Below are positions 53,268 through 60,762 of a DNA stretch of 64,000 nucleotides, piece by piece. Numbering within the stretch: the stretch's first letter is position 1; each line of letters begins with the position of its first letter. This DNA comes from RYN-230 sp963834515 (GTDB lineage: Bacteria; Actinomycetota; Actinomycetes; Streptosporangiales; Streptosporangiaceae): NCBI GenBank assembly GCA_963834515.1, contig CAWICB010000007.1:620001-684000 (forward strand), in the 5' to 3' direction. The translations under genes were made by a program, and so were the position numbers. The notes below the pieces were generated by a model. That model was given only the letters and a program-made list of their open reading frames with translations, did no database searches and had not been told where the DNA came from.

Positions 53268-54140
53268 TCAGAGCACCCGCAGCGCGACCAGGCAGGTGTC
53301 GTCTTCCGAGTCGGCCGAGCTCAGCGCGTCGAGCACGGCGCCGATGAGCTGCTCCGGGTCGGAGATGCCGGCCGCGGCGGCGGCCAGCATGCTGAGTCCT
53401 GCATCCAGCGACCGGTTCCGCCGCTCCACCAGGCCGTCGCTGTACAGCAGCACGATGTCGCCCGGTTCCAGCCGCACAGTCATGGCCTCGTAACGGCCGT
53501 GCCCCGCGCCGAGCAGGATCCCGGCGGGCTGGCCGAGCGGGCGCGCCGCGGAGCCGCGCACCAGCAGCGGCGGCGGATGCCCCGCCTGGGCCCAGGTGAA
53601 ATCCCGGCTGGGCGGGTCGAAGTAGCCGGCCATGACCGAGGCGGTGTGCTCCTGCGCCACGTGGTGCACCAGGTCGTTCAGCCAGCCGACCAGCCGTTCG
53701 GGGGGCGCCCCGGTGATGGCCAGCCCAGCCAGCGCACCGCGCAGCCGGGCCATCCCGGCCGCCGCATCCAGGCCATGCCCGGCCACGTCGCCGATGGCCA
53801 GCAGGACGTTGCCGGCTGGCATTTCCGCGGTGATGTACCAGTCACCGCCGACCCGGCTGTGCGCCGACGCGGGCAGGTAGCGCACCACCGCACGCAAGCC
53901 GGGCAGGTCGAACGGTGCCTCGTGCAGCGGCAGGATGGCCCGCTGCAGTTCCAGCGTGACGTGGCGTTCCTGCAGTAGGGCGGCGGCCAGGGCGGTCGGG
54001 TCACCGGGCGCCCGCTCGGCGTGCCGCGGGCGGAGCGTGAAAGGCCCGGACCCGGCCGCGAACGCGGACCGGGCCGCGGTGGCTCCGCTGGAGCCGTCCG
54101 GCTCCAGCGGAGCCGGGGAACTAACGATCTCAGGAGTCAT
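53268..54140 (-). CDS. SpoIIE-type PP2C serine phosphatase
   Basis: This 290-residue protein has an N-terminal low-complexity part (about 1-55) and a PP2C-like phosphatase domain. The domain has VGGDWYITAEM, AIGDVAGHGLDAA (metal Asp), FTWAQAGHPPPLL and DIVLLYSDGLVERR. No receiver, PAS or GAF domain precedes it. Such phosphatases usually act on anti-anti-sigma factors in partner-switching circuits. None of those genes is in the window. Confidence 0.86.
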   Translation of the reverse strand: MTPEIVSSPAPLEPDGSSGATAARSAFAAGSGPFTLRPRHAERAPGDPTALAAALLQERHVTLELQRAILPLHEAPFDLPGLRAVVRYLPASAHSRVGGDWYITAEMPAGNVLLAIGDVAGHGLDAAAGMARLRGALAGLAITGAPPERLVGWLNDLVHHVAQEHTASVMAGYFDPPSRDFTWAQAGHPPPLLVRGSAARPLGQPAGILLGAGHGRYEAMTVRLEPGDIVLLYSDGLVERRNRSLDAGLSMLAAAAAGISDPEQLIGAVLDALSSADSEDDTCLVALRVL

Positions 54141-54294
54141 GGCCGTTCACATCAGTGAGCTGAGGTACACCAAGAGTGAGGCATGCCGGGCACTCCTGTC
54201 TAGATTGGGGCAGGGTGCACGCGCAGCGGGCAGGCGGAGCACCCTAAACGGGGACACGGCCGCCCGGGACTAGGGCGTCCCGCACCGTGATTGG

Positions 54295-55821
54295 ATGACC
54301 ATCATGTCGAACCCATTCTCCGCCACCACGGCCGAGCTCCACCCGGCGGGGCGGCTGCGGCAGGCCGCCGCGGCCGCGGCCCAGGCCGGGCTGGACGCCC
54401 TGCTGCTCACCCCCGGGCCGGACCTGCGCTACGTGATCGGGTACGACGCGCAGCAGCTGGAGCGGCTCACCTGCCTCGCGGTGCCGGCCACCGGCGATCC
54501 GTTCCTGGTCGTGCCGCGGCTGGAACTGCCCGCCGCCCAGGCGTCCCCCGCGGGCGGCACCGGGCTCGAGATGATCCCGTGGGACGAGACCAGCGATCCG
54601 TACCAGCTGGTCGCCGGGCGGCTCGGCACGGCCGGCTCGGTCGGGCTGGCCGACCGGATGTGGGCCCTGATGGTGCTGCGCTTCCGCGACGTGCTGCCGG
54701 GCGCCCGGCAGGGACTGGCCTCGGCCGCGCTGCGCGGGCTGCGCGAGCGCAAGTCGCCGGCCGAGGTCGCCGCGCTGCGCGAGGCCGGGGCGGCCATCGA
54801 CCGGGTGCACGCCGCGCTGCCGGGCTGGCTGCGGGCCGGCCGGACCGAGCTGGACGTGGCCGCGGACGTGGGCCGGGCGATCACGGCCGAGGGCCACGCC
54901 CGCGCCGATTTCGTGATCATCGCGTCCGGGCCGAACGCGGCCAGCCCGCATCACGAACCGTCCGGCCGGGTGCTGCGCCCTGGCGACGCGGTCGTGGTCA
55001 ACATCGGCGGTACCATGCCCAGCGGGTACTGCTCGGATTGCACCCGGACGTACGTCATCGGCGAGCCGGCCGCCGACTTCGCCACCTACTACCAGGTCCT
55101 CCGGGACGCCCAGGAAGCGGCCTGTGTGGCGGTACGCCCCGGGGTGCGGGCCGAGGACGTGGACGCCGCGGCCCGCGAGCCGATCAGTGCGGCTGGCTAT
55201 GGCGGCCAGTTCGTGCACCGCACCGGGCATGGCATCGGGCTGGAAACGCACGAGGATCCGTACATCGTGGCGGGCAACGGCGAGCCACTGCAGCCGGGCA
55301 TGGCGTTCTCGGTCGAGCCCGGCATCTATCCCGGCCCGAGCGGGGCCAGGATCGAGGACATCGTGGTGTGCACCGAGCAGGGCCACGAGCGGCTGAACCA
55401 CGGCCCCCGCGAGCTGGTCGTGGTGCCTGCTTCGCCGGCCGCCGCCCCATTCGCCGCCGGGTGCCCGATGGACAGCGCGCTCGATGGGTCGAAGAACTGC
55501 AGGTTGGACGTGTTCACGGCCAGTTCGGCCGGCTGCCCGGCGCGGACCTGGCTGCGCGCCGCCACCCGGGCCGTCCACAGCGACCGGCCCGAGGCCAGCA
55601 CGACCGCGGTGGCGTCCTCGTCGTCAGTGTCCCCGGTGATCTCGCTGATGCTGGCGTGCCGGACCGGGGGAGCGTCCACCGAGAAGATCACGTGGATCTC
55701 GCTGCCCAGCTCCTCGGTGACCTGGGCCCGCACCGAGATCCGGGCCCAGGTGGGGTCGGCCAGTGCCGCATCCTCGAAGTCGGACGGCCGGACACCGAGG
55801 ATCACCTCACGGCCGAAGTAG
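54295..55821 (+). CDS. M24 family Xaa-Pro peptidase, extended by read-through into the next gene
   Basis: The peptidase proper runs to about residue 378 (RELVVVP, near 55428). It has an N-terminal creatinase-like domain and a pita-bread domain with HRTGHGIGLETHEDP and SVEPGIYPG...RIEDIVVCTE. The first metal-ligand Asp expected in VVVDIGG is Asn236 (VVVNIGGTMPSGYCSDCTRT); the second, Asp248, is present. After 55428 there is no stop codon, and the frame reads about 130 further residues antisense to the ABC ATPase gene. That tail is Ser/Ala/Arg-rich and not family-like. A nearby ATG at 54304 is an alternative start. Confidence 0.8.
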   Translation: MTIMSNPFSATTAELHPAGRLRQAAAAAAQAGLDALLLTPGPDLRYVIGYDAQQLERLTCLAVPATGDPFLVVPRLELPAAQASPAGGTGLEMIPWDETSDPYQLVAGRLGTAGSVGLADRMWALMVLRFRDVLPGARQGLASAALRGLRERKSPAEVAALREAGAAIDRVHAALPGWLRAGRTELDVAADVGRAITAEGHARADFVIIASGPNAASPHHEPSGRVLRPGDAVVVNIGGTMPSGYCSDCTRTYVIGEPAADFATYYQVLRDAQEAACVAVRPGVRAEDVDAAAREPISAAGYGGQFVHRTGHGIGLETHEDPYIVAGNGEPLQPGMAFSVEPGIYPGPSGARIEDIVVCTEQGHERLNHGPRELVVVPASPAAAPFAAGCPMDSALDGSKNCRLDVFTASSAGCPARTWLRAATRAVHSDRPEASTTAVASSSSVSPVISLMLACRTGGASTEKITWISLPSSSVTWARTEIRAQVGSASAASSKSDGRTPRITSRPK

Positions 55822-56651
55822 GCGTCCAGGCCGGGCTTGGACTCGACCAGCGAGGCGGGCAGCGGCAGCTTGTGGTCGGCGAACGTCACCGCCGGCCCGT
55901 CGTCCCGGGCCAGCTTCGCGGTCACGATGTTCATCGCGGGCGAGCCGATGAAGCCGGCCACGAACAGGTTGACCGGGGAGTCGAACAGGGTCTGCGGGGT
56001 GTCCACCTGCTGCAGCTGGCCATCGCGGAGCACGCACACCCGGTGCCCCAGGGTCATCGCCTCGATCTGGTCGTGGGTCACGTAGACCGTGGTCACGCCG
56101 AGCCGCTCGTGCAGCTGGGTGAGCGAGGCCCGCATCGACACCCGGAGCTTGGCGTCCAGGTTAGACAGCGGCTCGTCCATCAGGAACGCCTGCGGCTCCC
56201 GGACGATGGCCCGGCCCATGGCCACCCGCTGGCGCTGGCCGCCGGACAGGGCGGCCGGCTTGCGCTTGAGGTACTGCTCCAGGCCGAGCATCTTGGCCAC
56301 CTCGGTGACCCGCCGCCTGATCTCGTCCTTGGGGGTTTTGCGCTGCTGCAGCCCGAACGCGAGGTTCTGCTCCACCGTCATGTGCGGGTAGAGCGCATAA
56401 TTCTGGAACACCATGGCGATGTCCCGGTCCTTGGGTGGCAGGTCGTTGACCACCCGGCCGCCGATGGTGATGGTGCCCGACGTGATCTCCTCCAGGCCGG
56501 CGATGGACCGCAGCGCGGTCGTCTTGCCGCAGCCGGACGGGCCGACCAGCACCATGAACTCGCCGTCCTTGATCTCCAGGTTCAGGTCGTCAACCCCCTT
56601 GACCCCACCGGGGTAGACCTTGTTCACCTGGTCAAGGACGATTTCGGCCAT
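55326..56651 (-). CDS. Carbohydrate-type ABC transporter ATPase (MsiK/UgpC family), extended at its C-terminus
   Basis: The 441-residue frame has Walker A GPSGCGKT, Q-loop MVFQNYALYPHM, signature LSGGQRQRVAMGRAI, Walker B FLMDEPLSNLD, H-loop YVTHDQIEA, and a C-terminal MalK-like regulatory domain with GVRPSDFEDA. The family's usual end (LQFFDPSSALSIGH) lies near 55465. No stop follows there, and about 45 extra residues run antisense to the peptidase gene before the stop at 55326. MsiK-type ATPases serve several sugar importers at once, and no permease gene is adjacent. Confidence 0.88.
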   Translation of the reverse strand: MAEIVLDQVNKVYPGGVKGVDDLNLEIKDGEFMVLVGPSGCGKTTALRSIAGLEEITSGTITIGGRVVNDLPPKDRDIAMVFQNYALYPHMTVEQNLAFGLQQRKTPKDEIRRRVTEVAKMLGLEQYLKRKPAALSGGQRQRVAMGRAIVREPQAFLMDEPLSNLDAKLRVSMRASLTQLHERLGVTTVYVTHDQIEAMTLGHRVCVLRDGQLQQVDTPQTLFDSPVNLFVAGFIGSPAMNIVTAKLARDDGPAVTFADHKLPLPASLVESKPGLDAYFGREVILGVRPSDFEDAALADPTWARISVRAQVTEELGSEIHVIFSVDAPPVRHASISEITGDTDDEDATAVVLASGRSLWTARVAARSQVRAGQPAELAVNTSNLQFFDPSSALSIGHPAANGAAAGEAGTTTSSRGPWFSRSWPCSVHTTMSSILAPLGPG

Positions 56652-56774
56652 CAGCCTGCTCCACCGGTCCCGAGGCGGCGCCGCTCCGCTTGCGGCACCG
56701 CGCCTGGCCGGCAGCGTAACCGGCCAGACGTGCCTGGGTTAAGACCGGTATCACATGCTGTTACCGGAGCGTAA

Positions 56775-56796
56775 AGCCCGTTATCAGCCCGTTACC
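56775..56796. promoter_or_regulatory. Tandem 11-bp direct repeat (AGCCCGTTAYC), candidate Lrp/AsnC sites
   Basis: AGCCCGTTATC (56775-56785) is followed at once by AGCCCGTTACC (56786-56796). More GTTACC or GTAACC half-sites lie at 56716 and 56760, and TTACCGTAA at 56827-56835 is palindromic. All fall in the 188-base gap between the divergent msiK-like and Lrp genes. One-turn spacing suits an Lrp/AsnC octamer. Confidence 0.45.
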
Positions 56797-56839
56797 CCCA
56801 GAGAGGCAAGGCCGGGCGGTTGCGGATTACCGTAACGGG

Positions 56840-57358
56840 GTGGAAGACATCGACCGCAGGATCATCACGCTGCTCTGCCGCGATGGCCGGATCAGCTTCA
56901 CCGAGCTGTCCCGGCAGACCGGGCTCTCCGTGTCCGCGACGCACCAGCGGGTGCGCCGTCTGGAGCGGCGCGGGGTGATCAAAGGCTATGCCGCGCTGAT
57001 CGATCCCGCAGGTGCCGGGCTGCCGCTGACCGCGTTCATCTCGATCAAGCCGTTCGACCCGGCGGCGCCCGATGATGCCCCTGAGCGGCTGGCGCACCTG
57101 TCCGCGATCGAGGCCTGTCACAGCGTGGCCGGCGACGAGAACTACATCCTCAAGGTCCGGGTCGGCTCACCGGCCGAGCTGGAGGACCTGCTGCAGCAGA
57201 TCCGCGCGGCCGCGGGGGTGTCCACCCGGACCACGATCGTGCTGAGCACGCCGTACGAGAACCGGCCGCCGGACGTGGGCCGGGCGGCCGCGGGCCGCCT
57301 GGCCGCCGGCGATGACCCGGCGGACGAGGACGAGCCGGAGATCGCGGATCAGGCCTGA
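56840..57358 (+). CDS. Lrp/AsnC family transcription regulator
   Basis: This 172-residue protein has an N-terminal HTH (DIDRRIITLLCRDGRISFTELSRQTGLSVSATHQRVRRLERRGVIKGYAA). A C-terminal RAM ligand domain (about 65-140: LTAFISIKPFDPAAPDDAPERLAHL...AGDENYILKVRV) follows, then a short acidic tail. The family senses amino acids. It may regulate itself and the divergent ABC ATPase gene through the repeats between them. The end overlaps the convergent TetR gene by 10 bases. Confidence 0.92.
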   Translation: MEDIDRRIITLLCRDGRISFTELSRQTGLSVSATHQRVRRLERRGVIKGYAALIDPAGAGLPLTAFISIKPFDPAAPDDAPERLAHLSAIEACHSVAGDENYILKVRVGSPAELEDLLQQIRAAAGVSTRTTIVLSTPYENRPPDVGRAAAGRLAAGDDPADEDEPEIADQA

Positions 57359-57966
57359 CCGGCGGCCGGCGGGCGGAGCCCGGCCAGCAGCACGGACATG
57401 AGCCGCTCGCCCTGGTCCGGGTGGGAGTACGGCAGGTCAGCGGCGATGGCGAGGGCATGCGACATCCGGAGCAGGTCGATGGCGTCCACGTCGCCGCGGA
57501 CGTGGCCGGTGCGCTGCGCCTCGGCCAGCAGCCCGGTGGCCGCCTCGCGGACCATGGTGCTGCACGAGGTGGCGACCTCGGACGACTTGTTCGGCCCGGA
57601 CATCAGGGAGCTGGACAGGTTCTTCTTGGTCGTGGCGAACGCCATCAGGGCCCGGAGCCAGCGTTCCAGCGCCTGCCCGGGCGGGGCCTCGTCCCGGAGC
57701 TCCCGGGCCACCGCGCACAGCTCTTCCACCTGATCCCGGTAGACCGCCTCGAGCAGCGCCTGGCGGGTCGGGAAGTGCCGGTACAGCGTGCCGATGCCGA
57801 CCCCGGCCCGGCGCGCGATCTCGTCCAGCGAGGCGTCGTCGGCGCCGCGCTCGGCGTAGACCTGCAGCGCCGCGTCGAGCAGCCGCTGCCGGTTGCGCCG
57901 GGCGTCGGCGCGCATGCCCGGCCCGGCCGGGGTGCCGGTCCCGGCCGAGGTGCCTGTCGCGCTCAT
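57349..57966 (-). CDS. TetR family repressor of the adjacent MFS pump
   Basis: This 205-residue protein has a TetR HTH (about residues 20-65: DARRNRQRLLDAALQVYAERGADDASLDEIARRAGVGIGTLYRHFPTR) and an all-helical ligand domain. The ATG at 57966 is used, with an alternative ATG 17 codons later. It is divergent from the MFS gene across 127 bases holding two identical-type operators (CGGAG-N5-CTCCG), so it very likely represses both genes until a drug binds. Confidence 0.9.
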   Translation of the reverse strand: MSATGTSAGTGTPAGPGMRADARRNRQRLLDAALQVYAERGADDASLDEIARRAGVGIGTLYRHFPTRQALLEAVYRDQVEELCAVARELRDEAPPGQALERWLRALMAFATTKKNLSSSLMSGPNKSSEVATSCSTMVREAATGLLAEAQRTGHVRGDVDAIDLLRMSHALAIAADLPYSHPDQGERLMSVLLAGLRPPAAGQA

Positions 57967-57997
57967 CCCATCACCCGCACAAAAAGAAGTTGCTAAC

Positions 57998-58036
57998 CGG
58001 AGACAGCCTCCGTATATTAATCGGAGACAAGCTCCG
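57998..58036. promoter_or_regulatory. Two TetR operators, CGGAG-N5-CTCCG, 24 bp apart
   Basis: CGGAGacagcCTCCG (57998-58012) and CGGAGacaagCTCCG (58022-58036) are followed by TATA in each case. The 24-bp spacing between centres fits about two helical turns. They lie between the divergent TetR and MFS genes, near TATATT and TATAGC boxes. Confidence 0.75.
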
Positions 58037-58093
58037 TATAGCCCTCTCAGCTTACCCCTGACGGCCCCAGGACTCCAGCTCAGGAGAACACGC

Positions 58094-59602
58094 ATGCCTG
58101 CTCCGTCCACCTCGCCACCGGCCACGCTGCGCCGCCCGGGCGCGTCCCGGGCCCGCGGCCATCCCGGCCTGGCGCTCATCATCATGCTGTCCGCCCAGCT
58201 CATGATCGTCCTCGACCTGACCGTGGTGAACATCGCGCTGCCGCACATCCAGTCCGGGCTGCACTTCTCCACCGCGGGCCTGTCCTGGGTGCTGAACGCA
58301 TACACGCTCACGTTCGGCGGGCTGCTGCTGCTCGGCGGCCGGGCCGGTGACATCCTCGGCCGGCGCCGGGTCTTCCTGGCTGGCATCATCCTGTTCACGC
58401 TGGCCTCGCTGGCCGGCGGGCTGGCCACCGAGGCGTGGTGGCTGCTGGCGGCGCGCGCCCTGCAGGGCGTCGGCGGGGCGCTGGCCTCGCCGGCCGTGCT
58501 CGCGCTGGTCGTGGGCAGCTTCCCGGAAGGCCGGGAGCGGACCCGGGCGCTCGGCATCTACTCCGCGGTGCTGATGGGCGGCGCCTCACTGGGCCTGGTC
58601 CTCGGCGGGCTGATCACCGAGTGGGCGTCCTGGCGCTGGGTGCTGTTCGTCAACATCCCGGTGGGCGTCCTGGTCCTCGTGGTGACGCCGCTGTTCATCA
58701 CCGAATCGGCGCGCCAGCCGGGGCGGTTCGACCTGGCCGGCGCGCTCACCTCGACCGGCGGGATGACCGCACTGGTGTACGCGTTCATCCGGGCCGCCTC
58801 GAACGGCTGGGCGGACCGGATGACGCTGGCCGCGTTCGGCGCCGCGGCGCTGCTGCTCGGCCTGTTCGTGCTGACCGAGACGCGGACCCAGCAGCCGATC
58901 ACCCCGCTGCGGCTGTTCGCCAGCCTGGGCCGGTCCGGGTCCTACCTGACCCGGCTGCTCCTGGTGGCCGGCATGTTCGGGATGTTCTTCTTCCTGACCC
59001 AGTTCGTGCAGGACATCCTCGGCTTCAGCCCGCTGCTGGCCGGGGTCGCGTTCCTGCCCATGACGCTCACCGTATTCGGGGTGTCCCGGGCGGCGCCCCG
59101 GCTGATGCCCCGGTTCGGCGCGGCCCGGCTGATGCTGGCCGGCATGCTCCCGGTCATCGCCGGGATGGCCTGGCTGGCCCAGGTCTCGGCCGGGACCAAT
59201 TACCTGGGCGGCATCCTGGGGCCGATGCTGCTGCTCGGCACCGGGATGGGCGTGGTGTTCGTGCCGCTGACCACGGTGTCGCTGGCCGGTGTGGCGGCCG
59301 CGGACTCCGGCGCGGCGGCCAGCATGGTCAACGTCATGCAGCAGGTCGGCGGGTCGCTCGGGCTGGCCATCCTGGTCACGGTGTTCGGCACCGCGTACCG
59401 GCACGCGGCGGCGGCCGGGGCCACGGCGCACGGCGCCCTGACCCACGGGGTGGGGTCAGCGTTCACGGTGGCGGCGGTCTTCGACGGCTGCGCCCTGCTG
59501 GTCATCCTGCTCACCACCGGGGTACTCAGCAGACGGCGGCTCAGCCGGGCGGCCAGCACCGGCGCACGCCTAGGCCGGGCGGCCGTCAGCAGGCCGCGGT
59601 GA
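58094..59602 (+). CDS. DHA2-type MFS drug efflux pump (EmrB/QacA family)
   Basis: This 502-residue protein has fourteen membrane segments. Motif D1 is LMIVLDLTVVNIALPHIQ in helix 1. Motif A, GRAGDILGRRRVFLAG, lies in the first cytoplasmic loop, and motif C is GGASLGLVLGGLITEWASWRWVLFVNIPVG. It exchanges drugs for protons. The TetR gene next to it and its operators indicate drug-inducible expression. The ATG at 58094 follows CAGGAGAACA. Confidence 0.92.
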   Translation: MPAPSTSPPATLRRPGASRARGHPGLALIIMLSAQLMIVLDLTVVNIALPHIQSGLHFSTAGLSWVLNAYTLTFGGLLLLGGRAGDILGRRRVFLAGIILFTLASLAGGLATEAWWLLAARALQGVGGALASPAVLALVVGSFPEGRERTRALGIYSAVLMGGASLGLVLGGLITEWASWRWVLFVNIPVGVLVLVVTPLFITESARQPGRFDLAGALTSTGGMTALVYAFIRAASNGWADRMTLAAFGAAALLLGLFVLTETRTQQPITPLRLFASLGRSGSYLTRLLLVAGMFGMFFFLTQFVQDILGFSPLLAGVAFLPMTLTVFGVSRAAPRLMPRFGAARLMLAGMLPVIAGMAWLAQVSAGTNYLGGILGPMLLLGTGMGVVFVPLTTVSLAGVAAADSGAAASMVNVMQQVGGSLGLAILVTVFGTAYRHAAAAGATAHGALTHGVGSAFTVAAVFDGCALLVILLTTGVLSRRRLSRAASTGARLGRAAVSRPR

Positions 59603-60422
59603 CCATCCGCAGCGGCAGGCCCGCGGGCACCAGCGTGCCCGGGTGCACGATCGCGGCCGTGCCGCCGTGCGCCCGGGCCGCGTCCGGCAGGCCCTCCGGC
59701 TGGGTGGCCACCACGGTCGCACCGCGCAGCAGGGCCAGGTCGAGCAGCACGGTGTAGTCGCGGGCATTACCGTCGGGTGGCTCGGCCAGCACCACGTCGC
59801 GGTCGCCGATGGGCACGCTGGCCGCCAGCCGGATCAGGTCGGCGCCCAGCTCATGGTGGGTTACCGGCGCCAGCCGCGGCCGGCCGTCCGGGCCGGCCCG
59901 GTACGGCGCCAGGGCCAGGTCGGCCGGCCCGGCCAGGGCGGGCGCCCGCGCGCCACGCGACAGCAGCGAGCAGAACGCCGTCGTGCCGGGCACGTCGTCG
60001 AACGAGATGACCTGCCGGACCCAGGACCCATCGGCCGCGGCCAGCGCGGCACCGGCCAGCGGGTCAGCGGTGATCAGCAGCCGGGCCCCGCAGTCGGTGA
60101 GCTGGCCGGCCATCACGTCCGGGGTGCCCGAGGAGGGCACCGGCGACGGCACCCCGCCCGCGGCCCGGACCGCGTGCACGGCCAGCACGTAGCTCACCGC
60201 GTCCGGCACGCAGACGCCGACGATGTCCTGCTCGCGCACCCCGTGCCGGACCAGGCCGGCCGCGGCGGCCTGCAGCACCGCGGACAGGCTGGCGTGGCTG
60301 AGGGTCCGGCCCGGCCATGCCGCACAGCCGCCGACCAGTGCTGGCCGCTCACCGCGGGCCACCCCTAGGCCCACCAGCTGCTGCGTCACGGTGTCCGGGA
60401 CAGGCCTGCCCGTGACCATCAT
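59586..60422 (-). CDS. Degenerate, truncated adenylate-forming (AMP-binding) domain protein
   Basis: This 278-residue protein follows the N-terminal part of acyl-CoA synthetases and adenylation domains (LSHASLSAVLQAAAAGLVRHGVREQDIVGVCVP...SPVPSSGTPDVMAGQL). The ATP-binding signature, normally YSSGTTGxPKG, reads PYRAGPDGRPRLAPVTH, so the phosphate loop is lost. The catalytic C-terminal half is missing. It cannot be a working ligase of the known kind and may bind a ligand or be a remnant. An ATG at 60452 with a close AGGAGG, inside a hairpin, is an alternative start. Confidence 0.6.
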   Translation of the reverse strand: MMVTGRPVPDTVTQQLVGLGVARGERPALVGGCAAWPGRTLSHASLSAVLQAAAAGLVRHGVREQDIVGVCVPDAVSYVLAVHAVRAAGGVPSPVPSSGTPDVMAGQLTDCGARLLITADPLAGAALAAADGSWVRQVISFDDVPGTTAFCSLLSRGARAPALAGPADLALAPYRAGPDGRPRLAPVTHHELGADLIRLAASVPIGDRDVVLAEPPDGNARDYTVLLDLALLRGATVVATQPEGLPDAARAHGGTAAIVHPGTLVPAGLPLRMVTAAC

Positions 60423-60437
60423 CCGTGCCTCTTCCCA

Positions 60438-60477
60438 GGCTCCTCCGGCCATCCCCCTCCTGACGGCCGGAGGAGCC
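60438..60477. other. Hairpin with 13-bp perfect arms at the 5' end of the AMP-binding-like gene
   Basis: Arms 60438-60450 and 60465-60477 (GGCTCCTCCGGCC and its complement) flank a 14-base loop. On the minus strand the loop holds an AGGAGGGGG ribosome-site-like run and part of an ATG at 60452, so folding could hide or expose a start. It may instead be a terminator for the LuxR-type gene. Confidence 0.55.
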
Positions 60478-60641
60478 TTGGCTCTGCGTCCGGCAGCCCC
60501 GGATGGGCCACGCACGGGCCCCCGTAACCGCCCGGGGCCCACCCGGAACTCTGCTGGAGACCTTACGGATGCACCGGCACGGGGCACATCCGCCGAACTA
60601 TGCAGTGCCGTGTGTATTTCGGGGCCGCCCCCGCCGCGGAT

Positions 60642-60740
60642 GGGTGTGTAGCCGGAATTTTTTCCGGCCGGGCCGCTGGTCAGCTGGCCCGGGCCGGACC
60701 GGGCCGGCCAGCCGTCAGCTACATACCGGGCTACACACCC
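60642..60740. other. Nested inverted repeats, possible structured RNA or terminator
   Basis: The outer 12-bp arms GGGTGTGTAGCC (60642-60653) and GGCTACACACCC (60729-60740) are perfect. Inside lie GCTGGCC/GGCCAGC-type stems and CCGGAATTTTTTCCGG. The segment lies 23 bases after the end of the LuxR-type gene. The remainder of the 310-base interval (60453-60762), apart from the hairpin just before the AMP-binding-like gene, holds nothing I recognise as a gene. Confidence 0.5.
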
Positions 60741-60762
60741 CGGCCGGAGGCCGTGACCGGCG

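Noticed and set aside
54291..56774. An 827-codon plus-strand frame across the peptidase and ABC genes
   Set aside because: The composition is Arg/Gly/Ala/Pro only. The real genes are in other frames.
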